This document shows, piece by piece, positions 18,471-27,630 of a stretch of DNA of 64,000 nucleotides; position 1 is the first letter of the stretch; every line of letters begins with the position of its first letter. Under the pieces are notes generated by a model, which was given only the letters and a program-made list of their open reading frames with translations, did no database searches and was not told the origin of the DNA. The stretch covers positions 1 to 64,000 of the forward strand of contig NZ_RBZP01000015.1 in the NCBI RefSeq assembly GCF_003628505.1, read 5' to 3'. The position numbers and the translations under genes were made by a program. Origin of the DNA: Oceanobacillus halophilus. Lineage in GTDB: Bacteria > Bacillota > Bacilli > Bacillales > Amphibacillaceae.

Positions 18471-18668
18471 ATGACTGGTAAAGTAAAATGGTTTAACGCA
18501 GAAAAAGGTTTCGGTTTCATCGAACGCGAAGATGGAGACGATGTATTCGTACATTTCTCAGCAATCAACGCTGAAGGTTTCAAGACTCTTGAAGAAGGTC
18601 AAGATGTTGAATTTGAAATCGTAGAAGGTAACCGTGGACCACAAGCAGCTAATGTAACTCGTCTATAA
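18471..18668 (+). CDS. Cold shock protein (CspB/CspD type)
   Basis: A 65-residue single cold-shock domain protein, the usual length. RNP1 is [16 protein letters not shown] and RNP2 is DVFVHFSAI; the end reads [11 protein letters not shown]. It binds single-stranded RNA and DNA and acts as an RNA chaperone at low temperature. The ribosome site AAGGAGGTC is unusually strong and complementary to a leader segment. It is a single-gene transcript with its own terminator. Which csp paralogue it represents cannot be told. Confidence 0.95.
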   Translation: MTGKVKWFNAEKGFGFIEREDGDDVFVHFSAINAEGFKTLEEGQDVEFEIVEGNRGPQAANVTRL

Positions 18669-18682
18669 AACAAAGATGATAT

Positions 18683-18718
18683 GAAAGGTTTATCTCATTC
18701 ATGGGATAAACCTTTTTT
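18683..18718 (+). terminator. Intrinsic terminator of the cold-shock gene
   Basis: AAAGGTTTATC and GGATAAACCTTT pair, followed by a T run, about 15 bases after the stop. Confidence 0.88.
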
Positions 18719-18873
18719 GATGTACCTAAATTTTGGAGTTGACGGCGTTGAGAAAATACGGGTGTGAAACGTTAACATGCTAAATTTCACACTTACGGTG
18801 CCGCATTTAGGAACAACGGATTTAATCTAAGTGGTAAATGCTGTTTAATACATTTAAAAGTTGGTGATTATAA

Positions 18874-19170
18874 ATGAATAACAAGGATGAAAGAGTAATT
18901 CAAAATTATCAAGAGAATGAGAAGATGATGATTCTGATTTTCGCGCAGTGGTGCGTCAATCATGACCTGAATCCGGAGAAGTTGTATGCTCACGCCTATC
19001 CCAATCAACCTAAAAACCAAATTCTAACGGATGTCTTAGAGGAAACTATCCCGAAAAATGAGGCAGAAGAAATTGCGGATGAAACGGTTTTAAATGTGTT
19101 ACAAATTTTTGGAAATGATGATTTAGCTTTTATTGTCCAGAGTGAAATAGAGAAGCGGGGAAGAAACTAA
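18874..19170 (+). CDS. Hypothetical acidic protein, 98 residues
   Basis: A small soluble, acidic protein with no signal peptide or membrane span. It begins NNKDERVIQNYQENEKMMIL and has mostly helical character with FAQWCVNHDLNPEKLYAHAY in the middle and many glutamates in the second half. I do not recognise a characterised family, although the start region and length look like a conserved Bacillaceae gene. A weak ribosome site (AAAAGTTGGTG) precedes ATG 18874. It ends 21 bases before the convergent ykwC-like gene. Confidence 0.65.
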   Translation: MNNKDERVIQNYQENEKMMILIFAQWCVNHDLNPEKLYAHAYPNQPKNQILTDVLEETIPKNEAEEIADETVLNVLQIFGNDDLAFIVQSEIEKRGRN

Positions 19171-19191
19171 GTCCCCACTTCACTATAATTA

Positions 19192-20067
19192 TTACTCCTC
19201 AAATAACTTAATCAATGCTTGTGTACCACTGTCTTTTTCCCCTTTTTCAGCAAGCTCTTTGTACAGATCTAAGGAGAGCTCGAGTCCAGGGGTAGATAAT
19301 CCGAGTTCCTTTGCAGACTCCAAGGCAATGGACATATCTTTTATAAAATGTTTGACATAAAATCCAGGAGCGTAATCTTCTTTTAACATGCGTGGAGCTA
19401 GGTTGGATAGTGAAAAGCTTGCTGCAGCACCAGTTGATATGCTTTTCAAAACAGTTTTTGGATTTAATCCAGCCTTTTTGGCAAATACAATGGTTTCACA
19501 GACACCAACCATGTTGGATGCAATGGCAATTTGATTTGCTAATTTCGTATATTGCCCAGCACCAGCTTCTCCTTGCAGTACAATATTTTCACCCATAATG
19601 TCAAAAAGAGGGAGAACTTCTTGAAAGGCAGCTTCATCTCCACCAACCATGATTGCAAGTGTACCATTTTTTGCACCGACATCTCCTCCAGAAACAGGTG
19701 CATCTAAAGAATAGATATTTTTCTTTGCAGCTTCTTCATATATTTTTTTTGCTAATTTTGGTTTAGAGGTTGTCATATCAATTACATAGGAATTGGGCTT
19801 TACATTTTCAAGAATTCCTTCTGATCCGAAATATACTTCTTCTACGTCGGAAGGATATCCAACCATCGTAATAATAACATCGGAATCATTTGCTAAATCT
19901 TTTACGGTACTTTTCCAAGCAGCACCATTTTGTATAAGTTCTTCCGCTTTTGCTTTTGTACGAGTATAAACATTGATGGAATATCCCTCGCTTTGTAAAT
20001 TGGCAGCCATGCTCTTCCCCATAACCCCTATACCAACAAACCCTATTTTATTCTGTTGCGTAATCAT
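19192..20067 (-). CDS. NAD(P)-dependent 3-hydroxyacid dehydrogenase family (YkwC-like)
   Basis: A 291-residue beta-hydroxyacid dehydrogenase. The N-terminal Rossmann motif is GFVGIGVMGKSMAANL; the substrate motif DAPVSGGDVGAKNGTLAIMVGG and the catalytic lysine region GAGQYTKLANQIAIASNM are clear. It belongs to the 3-hydroxyisobutyrate/tartronate semialdehyde reductase family and looks like B. subtilis YkwC, whose substrate is not firmly known. AAGGGG precedes the ATG at 20067. It is a single-gene unit. Confidence 0.88.
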   Translation of the reverse strand: MITQQNKIGFVGIGVMGKSMAANLQSEGYSINVYTRTKAKAEELIQNGAAWKSTVKDLANDSDVIITMVGYPSDVEEVYFGSEGILENVKPNSYVIDMTTSKPKLAKKIYEEAAKKNIYSLDAPVSGGDVGAKNGTLAIMVGGDEAAFQEVLPLFDIMGENIVLQGEAGAGQYTKLANQIAIASNMVGVCETIVFAKKAGLNPKTVLKSISTGAAASFSLSNLAPRMLKEDYAPGFYVKHFIKDMSIALESAKELGLSTPGLELSLDLYKELAEKGEKDSGTQALIKLFEE

Positions 20068-20159
20068 TAAAAAACCCCTTCCTATTTATGTAATTCTATA
20101 TATTCTAATAATATCGTGTTTAATGTTATATTTACAATAATAGGGGAGAGGATAACTGT

Positions 20160-20606
20160 ATGAATTGGTATGTAAAGAATTTTAAGAATTTAACCATAGA
20201 GGAATTGTATGAATTAATCAAGGCAAGAGTTGATGTTTTTGTTGTAGAGCAAACCTGCCCATATCCTGAGTTAGATAACTATGATCAAGTTTCCGTACAT
20301 ATGTTTTTAAAAATTGATGGAAACATAGCCGCTTATGTTCGATTATTGCCAGAACATAGCAAATTTGAAGAAGCATCCATCGGGAGGGTGCTGGTTGTGG
20401 AAAAATATCGTAATCAAGGATTTGCAAGGCGGCTTTTAGAAAAGGCCATTAACTATATAAATCACCAATGGAAAAGCGATAAAATAAAAATCCAAGCACA
20501 AAATCGTCTAAAGGATTTCTATGCTTCCTTAGGATTTAAGCAAATTTCCGAAATATACATAGAGGATGGGATTCCCCATATAGACATGATTTGGAAACGC
20601 GGATAA
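20160..20606 (+). CDS. ElaA-type GNAT N-acetyltransferase
   Basis: A 148-residue GNAT protein. The N-terminal part (LYELIKARVDVFVVEQTCPYPELDNYD) is the mark of the ElaA group, and SIGRVLVVEKYRNQGFARRLLEKA is the acetyl-CoA-binding motif. The end FYASLGFKQISEIYIEDGIPHIDM is also typical. Substrate is unknown. A GGGGAGAGG ribosome site lies before ATG 20160. It is divergent from the ykwC-like gene and followed by a DksA/TraR-type gene after 86 bases. Confidence 0.87.
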   Translation: MNWYVKNFKNLTIEELYELIKARVDVFVVEQTCPYPELDNYDQVSVHMFLKIDGNIAAYVRLLPEHSKFEEASIGRVLVVEKYRNQGFARRLLEKAINYINHQWKSDKIKIQAQNRLKDFYASLGFKQISEIYIEDGIPHIDMIWKRG

Positions 20607-20692
20607 AGAATCAATCTACGGGAGTTACACATAGTATAGATAGTAATCATTTTTAGCCACACATATTCCAAAATTAATGGAGGCTGGTCACA

Positions 20693-21376
20693 ATGATCAC
20701 AAATGAGCAACTATCACAGTGTAAAAATAGCTTAATCCAAAGACAAAATGAATTAATTAATCATATACAGGACCACTACGGAAGAACACTCGAGATGGCT
20801 AAAGAATCTGTTGGAGAACTATCCAATTATGATAACCATCCAGGTGATATGGGGACGGAGCTGTTTGAAAGAGAAAAAGATACAGCGTTAAACGAACACG
20901 CGGAAAAAGAATTGCAAGAGATTAATGAAGCGCTTCATGCCATTGAAGAGGGGACATACGGAATTTGTACGAAATGTGGTGCGGATATCCCTTATGAACG
21001 CTTAGCTGCTGTTCCTACAGCCGACCGTTGTGTAGAACATGCGAAAAACAACACGTTCGATCACCCACGTGCAATGGAAGAGGAAGTTTTTTCTCCTAAT
21101 ATCAATCCGAATGAAGTAACAGATGAAGAACAAGTAGGTTATGATGCAGAAGACACGTGGCAAGATGTAAGTAGGTATGGTACAAGTGAAACAACAGCAG
21201 ATTTCTATGGAGATATTGAAAATTACGATGACATGTATCCGAACAGTGATGAAAATGTTGGATCCGTAGAGGATTATGAGGAATTTGCTGCAGCAGATAT
21301 TGATGGTAAATTTGCCGGTGTAACTCCAAACCATAAAAAGTTTGAAATTGATGATGAGGAAAATGAAGAATTCTGA
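20693..21376 (+). CDS. TraR/DksA zinc-finger protein, YteA family
   Basis: A 227-residue protein. The N-terminal half is a coiled coil (about residues 1-90) leading to a DksA-type zinc finger CTKCGADIPYERLAAVPTADRCVEH. The C-terminal half is very acidic (DEEQVGYDAEDTWQDVSRYG; repeated DD/EE), as in the Bacillus YteA sporulation-associated family. DksA-like proteins act on RNA polymerase or other partners; the role of YteA is not settled. GGAGGCTGG precedes ATG 20693. Confidence 0.85.
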   Translation: MITNEQLSQCKNSLIQRQNELINHIQDHYGRTLEMAKESVGELSNYDNHPGDMGTELFEREKDTALNEHAEKELQEINEALHAIEEGTYGICTKCGADIPYERLAAVPTADRCVEHAKNNTFDHPRAMEEEVFSPNINPNEVTDEEQVGYDAEDTWQDVSRYGTSETTADFYGDIENYDDMYPNSDENVGSVEDYEEFAAADIDGKFAGVTPNHKKFEIDDEENEEF

Positions 21377-21423
21377 AACTTTTCTTCTGAAGTTAACGTA
21401 TTACAATGAAGAGGTGATGTGTA

Positions 21424-21630
21424 ATGCGTGATAACAAAGGATGTATAAAATGCGGTAGCACGAGAGCGAATCAAAAAGAGGTAGCAATGACAGGTACTGG
21501 ATTATCAAAAATGTTTGATGTCCAAAACAACCAATTTTTAGTAGTTTACTGTGAAGACTGCGGGTATTCAGAGTTTTACAACAAGCAAAGTTCCAAAGGA
21601 AGCAACCTAATGGATTTATTCTTTGGATAA
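21424..21630 (+). CDS. Zinc-ribbon domain protein, 68 residues
   Basis: A small protein with two CxxC knuckles, CIKCGST at the start and YCEDCGYSEFY near the end, enclosing about 38 residues. This fits the DUF2082-type zinc-ribbon family of putative nucleic acid-binding proteins. It ends GSNLMDLFFG. GAGGTG lies upstream of ATG 21424, and a terminator follows the stop at once, so it may be co-transcribed with the yteA-like gene 47 bases before it. Function unknown. Confidence 0.8.
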   Translation: MRDNKGCIKCGSTRANQKEVAMTGTGLSKMFDVQNNQFLVVYCEDCGYSEFYNKQSSKGSNLMDLFFG

Positions 21631-21633
21631 TAA

Positions 21634-21678
21634 AAGAACAGGCTCTCATTCTTGAGAGGAACCTGTTCTTTTTTATTT
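21634..21678 (+). terminator. Intrinsic terminator after the zinc-ribbon gene
   Basis: AAGAACAGG and CCTGTTCTT bracket an inner CTCTCA/TGAGAG stem, followed by a T run. It can also serve the convergent htrB gene to some extent. Confidence 0.88.
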
Positions 21679-21730
21679 AGAAAGTGGCTTTATTAAATTC
21701 TGCCAACCGCCATCGCGATCTCTTTCAAAA

Positions 21731-23167
21731 TTACTCCCCGTTTTCCATCTCTGCTAGTTCCAAGTTAGTTGTTTGCGTATCTCCGTCACGGATATATTCA
21801 ATCTCTATTTCATCTCCAACGGTGGTTTCCGAATATAAGTATTTTCTTAGCTCTAAAATGGAAGTTATTTCGTTTCCATCAATTTTTGTTATAATATCAA
21901 ATTGCTGTAAACCTGCTTGATCGGCTGGAGAGTTTGGTTGCACACTTGCTATAACCATTCCTCCCTCTATCCCTTCTGGTAAGTTGATTTCATAACGAAC
22001 TTGAGGAGGTACTTGGTATAAAGGTGCGGTGGAAATTCCGATTTGGGGTCGAACGACTTCCCTGTTAGTTTCCAATTGTTCCATGATTGGTAATGCTGCG
22101 TTAACTGGAATGGCAAAACCAATACCTTCAACAGCGCCCTGAGCAATCTTCATCGAATTAATACCAACTACTTCGCCATCGGCATTTACTAATGCCCCAC
22201 CACTATTCCCAGGATTAATTGCTGCATCGGTTTGTAAAACTTCTGTTACCCAATCTGCTTGCCCATCACTATTTGTATCGACTTCGACAGAACGATTTAA
22301 TCCACTTATGATTCCTTTCGTAACAGAGTTGGCGAATTCCAACCCTAATGGATTTCCGATAGCTAACACAGTTTCACCTACAATAAGGTCCTCTGAAGTG
22401 CCGATATTTGCAACCGTATCAATTTTTGCACCATCAATTTCTAATACAGCTAAATCGGTTAAAGAATCTTCTCCGAGGACAGTTGCTGGAATTCTTTCTT
22501 CTTCCGCAATAACAACCTCTACTTGTTGTGCCCCATGAACAACATGTTGATTGGTGACGACATAAGCTTTTCCGTTTTCTTTTTTATATATTATACCGGA
22601 ACCTGTTCCTGCTTCTTGGCTACCTGTCCAAACACTTTGCTGCTGAAGGTTAACCACACCTACAACTGCTTTTGAGACTTCCTGTATATTGGATGAGACC
22701 TCTGCATCTTCTGAAGATAATTCTTCTATCATAGGTGTTCCATCGACTTCTACGGCATCCTGGCTTTGGTTGGTTGAAGAAGAGACATTGGAAGATGGAC
22801 TCTGAATATTAAGGATTCCACCAGTAAATAACAATGTGACAATAACGGCAGAAATAATCCCACCGATTATCCCACCAACGATTCCACTTTTAAAACTGCT
22901 TTTCTGTTTTGATGGTTGGGGTGTTTGATGGTCAGAGTTATATTCTTTTGTAGTAGTGTAGTTACTCTCCGAATAAGGACTGCTACTTGACGTTTCTATA
23001 GGATTCTTTTCATAAATATTTCTTTGAGAATCACTAAGTTCTTCTGTCGTTTGATATTCTGAATCTGGTTTATTAGGTTGAGTTTCCTGATTTTCCACAG
23101 AATCACTTAGGTTTTCCTGATTGTTTTGCTCAGGATTTTTGGGGTAATGATTGTTATTGTGTTCCAT
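21731..23167 (-). CDS. htrB: HtrA-type membrane-anchored serine protease
   Basis: A 478-residue quality-control protease. A long polar N-terminus (about 110 residues rich in N, Q, S and P) precedes one membrane span (GIVGGIIGGIISAVIVTLLF). The trypsin-like domain shows the triad H in VTNQHVVHG, D in DSLTDLAVLEI and S in NPGNSGGALV; a PDZ domain ends the protein. It degrades or refolds misfolded exported proteins outside the membrane. It is divergent from cssRS, as htrB is in B. subtilis, hence the name. The start is ATG 23167 with AAAAGGAAGTG; a longer frame to 23257 has no RBS. Confidence 0.9.
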   Translation of the reverse strand: MEHNNNHYPKNPEQNNQENLSDSVENQETQPNKPDSEYQTTEELSDSQRNIYEKNPIETSSSSPYSESNYTTTKEYNSDHQTPQPSKQKSSFKSGIVGGIIGGIISAVIVTLLFTGGILNIQSPSSNVSSSTNQSQDAVEVDGTPMIEELSSEDAEVSSNIQEVSKAVVGVVNLQQQSVWTGSQEAGTGSGIIYKKENGKAYVVTNQHVVHGAQQVEVVIAEEERIPATVLGEDSLTDLAVLEIDGAKIDTVANIGTSEDLIVGETVLAIGNPLGLEFANSVTKGIISGLNRSVEVDTNSDGQADWVTEVLQTDAAINPGNSGGALVNADGEVVGINSMKIAQGAVEGIGFAIPVNAALPIMEQLETNREVVRPQIGISTAPLYQVPPQVRYEINLPEGIEGGMVIASVQPNSPADQAGLQQFDIITKIDGNEITSILELRKYLYSETTVGDEIEIEYIRDGDTQTTNLELAEMENGE

Positions 23168-23200
23168 GAAAATCACTTCCTTTTCTTTTGTTATAATAAT

Positions 23201-23218
23201 TATACTATTTATAGTATA
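23201..23218 (-). promoter_or_regulatory. Palindrome in the htrB-cssR control region
   Basis: TATACTAT-TT-ATAGTATA is a perfect eight-base inverted repeat, 34 bases before the htrB start, at the expected place of the promoter. It is a candidate CssR or promoter element; the site was judged by position only. Confidence 0.4.
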
Positions 23219-23348
23219 GCCCGTGCTAGCGGGATGGATTAGGAAGAAATGTGGCATAAATGTGTAAAGTAATGAATGCTTTAGGGTGTAAACATTCTTT
23301 TAAATATGTCAAAATAAAACTAGTAAATATAGCGAAAAGGTGAATGAT

Positions 23349-24038
23349 ATGAACAATTATATTGGTTTGGTTGAAGATGATTCTAATATCCAAAACATAG
23401 TGTCTGCCTACTTGAAAAAGGAAGGTTATAAAGTTGAAGTTATCGATTCTGCTGAAGATGCTTTAAGTCTTTGGGAAGATAATCCACCAGATATGTGGAT
23501 TTTGGATATCATGCTACCTGGTATGGATGGGTATGAATTTTGCAAAAGGATAAGGAAGGAAAGTGAAGTTCCTATCATTATTATTTCAGCAAAGGATGAT
23601 GAAATAGATAAAATACTTGGGTTAGAACTAGGTGGCGATGATTATCTAACCAAACCGTTTAGTCCCAGGGAGCTGGTTGCTAGAGTTAAACGTTTATTTA
23701 AACGGACAATGGTTATACAACAAATGACCCCTTCTGAAAATGATGATCTAGTAAAAATAGAGGAATTAGCTATTCATAAAAATGAACGAAGAATCTTCTG
23801 GCACGATAAAGAGTACGAAGTTACGACAAAAGAATTTGATATGTTACTATTACTTGCTGAAAATCCAAATCGTGCTTTTTCACGCGAGGATTTGTTAATG
23901 AAAATCTGGGGAAACGACTATTTTGGCAGTGATCGTGCTGTAGATGATTTAATTAAACGAATTCGGAAAAAACTTAATGATATTCCCATAGAGACAGTTT
24001 GGGGATATGGATATCGAATGAGAAATGATGAGGATTAA
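23349..24038 (+). CDS. cssR: Secretion-stress response regulator CssR
   Basis: A 229-residue OmpR-type regulator. The receiver domain has DD near the start (GLVEDDSNI), the phosphorylated aspartate in PDMWILDIMLPGMDGYEF and the lysine in YLTKPFSPREL; the C-terminal winged helix ends in GDxxxRVVDDLI-type SDRAVDDLIKRIRKKL and WGYGYRMRN. The WILDIMLP wording and the divergent HtrA-type gene point to CssR, which induces htrA and htrB on secretion stress. ATG 23349 is nine bases after AAAAGG; the GTG at 23340 overlaps it. Two bases separate it from cssS. Confidence 0.9.
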   Translation: MNNYIGLVEDDSNIQNIVSAYLKKEGYKVEVIDSAEDALSLWEDNPPDMWILDIMLPGMDGYEFCKRIRKESEVPIIIISAKDDEIDKILGLELGGDDYLTKPFSPRELVARVKRLFKRTMVIQQMTPSENDDLVKIEELAIHKNERRIFWHDKEYEVTTKEFDMLLLLAENPNRAFSREDLLMKIWGNDYFGSDRAVDDLIKRIRKKLNDIPIETVWGYGYRMRNDED

Positions 24039-24040
24039 GT

Positions 24041-25381
24041 ATGAAACTACAATCTCAACTTAGTATTGCATTTACTTCATTACTATTAGTAATAATGACA
24101 ATTGTCTGGTATGTGATTTACTCGCTTATTTTGAGTCTTTTAATACAAGATGAGCAACGACAACTCGAACAAACTGGTGAGATATTGGTTGATATATTAA
24201 ATGAGCAATATAGTTCTTCCAACAATATTCAGCAGTTCTATAAGGTTTTGGAAGATCAGGATTTACAGTTATTTTTGTATGACAGGAACCGTGATTCCGT
24301 ATTATTTTCCACGATGGCTACTCCCGTTGTGCAAGGGTTTTATGAAAACAATGATTTTGCTAATACGAATGATTCTCTTTGGAATTATGGAAACGAAAAG
24401 TATGTTACATCGAGAATTTTATTTTTACCAGAGTTATCAGGTATTGAGTTAATTTTATTGACGCCATTAGATGATTTAAAGGTAGTTCAGCAAAACTTTT
24501 TCCTTCGTTTGTTTTTAATCTTCCTAATTGGTATATCCATAGCAGTTCTATTGGCTTATTACTTCACGAGAAAACTAGTGACTCCGTTATCTCAATTGAA
24601 ACGACAACTGAAGAAAATTGAAAAACGGCAATTTGATAACATAGAGCATATTAAAGCAACGGGTGAAATAAAAGAAGTTGCCGATAGTGTTTATGATATG
24701 GCAAGAGAACTGCAGCGGTACATGAATTCTCAGCAAACTTTTTTCCAAAATGCTAGTCATGAACTAAAGACGCCACTTATGACGATACAAGGATATGCAG
24801 AAGGGATTAAGGACGGAATTTTTGATAAAGCAGAGACGGAAAAAGGATTGGAAGTCATGGTAACCGAAGTGAATCGGTTAAAAGGGATTATTAATGAAAT
24901 GATTTTACTTGCAAAATTAGATACGGAACCGACTGCATATGAGCCGAAGGAAGTAAAAGCGAAAGAGCTAATAGAGCTTGTCGTTGATCGGGCATTACCT
25001 TTAGTGAATGAAAAAGGAATAGCTTTGAATCAACAAGTAGAAAATAATATAAAAATATTTGCAGATGAAGAAAAACTGTTAAGGGCCCTTTTGAACGTAG
25101 TCTTTAATGGAATCAGACATGCACAGACTCAGGTGAATATAGAAGCGACAAATTATAATGGATGGACAACCATCATAGTAGAGGATGATGGAACTGGTAT
25201 TTCAGAGGAGATAGCACCAAATATATTCCATCGTTTTGTAAAAGGGAAAGATGGAGAAACAGGTTTAGGATTAGCTATCGCCCGTGCAATAATTGAACAT
25301 TCTAATGGAAAAATTGTTGTTACCCAATCTCTTCTAGGGGGAGCAAAATTTGTCATTACATTACCTGAGAATAAGGATTAA
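24041..25381 (+). CDS. cssS: Secretion-stress sensor histidine kinase CssS
   Basis: A 446-residue membrane kinase. Two membrane spans (about residues 10-33 and 155-177) flank an extracytoplasmic sensor region, then a HAMP domain, a dimerisation helix with the phosphorylated histidine in NASHELKTPLMTIQGYAEGI and an ATPase domain with GIRHAQ, VEDDGTGI and GETGLGLAIARAI. It senses misfolded secreted protein and phosphorylates CssR. It starts two bases after cssR and is the end of that operon. Confidence 0.9.
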   Translation: MKLQSQLSIAFTSLLLVIMTIVWYVIYSLILSLLIQDEQRQLEQTGEILVDILNEQYSSSNNIQQFYKVLEDQDLQLFLYDRNRDSVLFSTMATPVVQGFYENNDFANTNDSLWNYGNEKYVTSRILFLPELSGIELILLTPLDDLKVVQQNFFLRLFLIFLIGISIAVLLAYYFTRKLVTPLSQLKRQLKKIEKRQFDNIEHIKATGEIKEVADSVYDMARELQRYMNSQQTFFQNASHELKTPLMTIQGYAEGIKDGIFDKAETEKGLEVMVTEVNRLKGIINEMILLAKLDTEPTAYEPKEVKAKELIELVVDRALPLVNEKGIALNQQVENNIKIFADEEKLLRALLNVVFNGIRHAQTQVNIEATNYNGWTTIIVEDDGTGISEEIAPNIFHRFVKGKDGETGLGLAIARAIIEHSNGKIVVTQSLLGGAKFVITLPENKD

Positions 25382-25475
25382 TAAATTTTTTTATGGAAAA
25401 ACCTATTATCATACAGTATTTGTGATATAATAGTTTGGTTTAATGCATCTTGTTATATAAGAGGAGCGTACGTTT

Positions 25476-27305
25476 ATGCAATTAAGAGAAGATATTCGCA
25501 ATATCGCAATTATTGCGCACGTTGACCATGGGAAGACAACCCTCGTCGATCAGTTATTAAGATACTCCGGAACATTTCGTGAAAATGAAAATGTTGATGA
25601 GAGAGCAATGGATTCTGGTGATATAGAACGCGAACGTGGAATTACCATCTTAGCGAAAAATACAGCAGTGAAATACAATGACACAACCATTAATATCCTA
25701 GATACTCCAGGACATGCTGACTTTGGCGGAGAAGTAGAGCGTATCATGAAAATGGTAGATGGTGTTGCTTTAGTTGTTGATGCTTATGAAGGAACGATGC
25801 CGCAGACCCGGTTTGTTTTGAAGAAAGCACTGGAACAAAAATTAACACCAATTGTGGTCTTAAACAAAATTGACCGTCCAAATGCTAGGCCTCAAGAAGT
25901 AATAGATGAAGTGTTGGATTTATTTATTGAGCTTGGCGCAGATGATGAACAATTAGAATTTCCAGTTGTTTATGCTTCTGCATTAAATGGTACATCTGGA
26001 TCAGAACCGGAAGACCAGCAAGAAACAATGGATCCAGTATTTACAACCATATTAGATCATATACCAGCACCTGTTGATAACAGTAAGGAACCACTACAAT
26101 TTCAAGTAACTCTTTTGGATTACAACGACTATGTTGGACGAATCGGAGTTGGTCGTGTAGTTCGTGGAACGATAAAAGTTGGTCAGCAAGTAGTTATCTT
26201 GAAAGAAGATGGGTCACAAAAGAATTTCCGTGTAACGAAACTATTTGGATTTATTGGTCTAAAACGGATTGAAATAGAAGAAGCAAAATCAGGAGATATT
26301 GTAGCTATCTCTGGGATGGAAGATATTAATGTTGGGGAAACGGTTTGTCCACAAGATCAACCAGAAGCACTACCATGGCTTCGTATTGATGAACCAACAT
26401 TACAAATGACTTTCTTAGTTAATAACAGTCCGTTTGCAGGAAGAGAAGGAAAATATATTACTTCCCGTAAAATCGAAGAACGCCTAATGAAACAATTAGA
26501 AACAGATGTAAGCTTACGTGTCGATCCTACGGAGTCCCCTGATGCATGGATTGTCTCTGGACGTGGAGAACTCCATTTATCCATATTGATTGAGAACATG
26601 CGTCGTGAAGGTTATGAATTACAGCTTTCCAAGCCAAAAGTTATCATTAAGGAAATCGACGGTGTACAATGTGAGCCAGTAGAACGAGTACAAGTTGACG
26701 TTCCAGAAGAATATACTGGTGCTGTTATGGAATCCTTAGGTGAGCGTAAGGGTGAAATGCTGGATATGGTAAACCATGGTAATGGACAAGTTCGCTTAGA
26801 ATTTAAAGTTCCATCTCGTGGGTTGCTAGGATATTCTACAGAGTTCATGTCTCAAACCCGTGGATATGGTATTATTAATCACACGTTCGAGGCATATGAA
26901 CCTGTTATTAAAGGACAAGTTGGCGGTCGTCGTGAAGGTGTTCTAGTTGCATTGGACAAAGGTAAAGCTTCAACCTATGGAATTATGCAGTTAGAAGATC
27001 GTGGTGTAATTTTCGTCAATCCAGGTACAGAAGTTTATGCTGGAATGATTGTTGGAGAACATAACCGTGAAAATGATTTAACTGTTAATATTACAAAAGA
27101 AAAACATTTAACCAATGTTCGTTCTGCAACCAAAGACCAAACATCTACCATTCGTAAAACTCGTACCATGTCCTTGGAAGAAGCTTTACAATACTTGAAT
27201 GAAGATGAGTACTGTGAAGTAACTCCAGAATCCATTCGTTTACGTAAGAAGATACTAAATAAAAACGAACGTGAAAAAGCCGCAAAACGAAATAAAATCG
27301 GTTAA
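25476..27305 (+). CDS. typA: Ribosome-associated GTPase TypA/BipA
   Basis: A 609-residue translational GTPase of the usual length. G motifs are AHVDHGKTTL (G1), RGITI (G2), DTPGHADFGGEV (G3), NKIDRPNA (G4) and YASALNG (G5). The downstream domains include WRIDEPTLQMTF-like PWLRIDEPTLQMTFLVNNSP and GRGELHLSILIENMRREGYE, then the BipA C-terminal domain ending in REKAAKRNKIG. It acts on 50S assembly and low-temperature or stress growth. The RBS is GAGGAGCG before ATG 25476. It is followed by a strong terminator. Confidence 0.96.
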   Translation: MQLREDIRNIAIIAHVDHGKTTLVDQLLRYSGTFRENENVDERAMDSGDIERERGITILAKNTAVKYNDTTINILDTPGHADFGGEVERIMKMVDGVALVVDAYEGTMPQTRFVLKKALEQKLTPIVVLNKIDRPNARPQEVIDEVLDLFIELGADDEQLEFPVVYASALNGTSGSEPEDQQETMDPVFTTILDHIPAPVDNSKEPLQFQVTLLDYNDYVGRIGVGRVVRGTIKVGQQVVILKEDGSQKNFRVTKLFGFIGLKRIEIEEAKSGDIVAISGMEDINVGETVCPQDQPEALPWLRIDEPTLQMTFLVNNSPFAGREGKYITSRKIEERLMKQLETDVSLRVDPTESPDAWIVSGRGELHLSILIENMRREGYELQLSKPKVIIKEIDGVQCEPVERVQVDVPEEYTGAVMESLGERKGEMLDMVNHGNGQVRLEFKVPSRGLLGYSTEFMSQTRGYGIINHTFEAYEPVIKGQVGGRREGVLVALDKGKASTYGIMQLEDRGVIFVNPGTEVYAGMIVGEHNRENDLTVNITKEKHLTNVRSATKDQTSTIRKTRTMSLEEALQYLNEDEYCEVTPESIRLRKKILNKNEREKAAKRNKIG

Positions 27306-27307
27306 TG

Positions 27308-27343
27308 AAAAAAGTCAGCAGAAATTTCTGCTGGCTTTTTTTG
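27308..27343 (+). terminator. Intrinsic terminator of typA
   Basis: AAGTCAGCAGAAA and TTTCTGCTGGCTT pair around a tiny loop and are followed by a T run, just after the stop codon. Confidence 0.92.
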
Positions 27344-27344
27344 T

Positions 27345-27495
27345 TTGGCTGCTTATAGGCGTTAGTGGAGGTTTATAGGCGTTTAGCGTAGGTTTATAGG
27401 CGTTAGCGGATATTTATAGGCGTTAACGATGATTTATAAGCGCTATTCGTAATTCAGTGGCGTTAACCATAACTTATAGGCGCATCACCACAGAT
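27345..27495. repeat. 20-bp tandem array (CGCCTATAA family), inverted copy
   Basis: Seven units of about 20 bp, consensus TTTATAGGCGTTAGCGNAGG, which is the complement of the array at 1-190. One unit is 21 bases. It starts directly after the typA terminator, and copies decay toward the treP promoter. No coding potential was seen. Confidence 0.85.
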
Positions 27496-27630
27496 TTCAA
27501 GTGGACCTCCAGTATAATTCCGTGTTTGTGCTGTACGACAGAATTTTAAAAAATTACCTCTATATTAAAAGTACCTTTTGTTTCAATTAATTCTTATGAG
27601 GGAACTAAATTAGGGAATAGTAAGTGTAGG

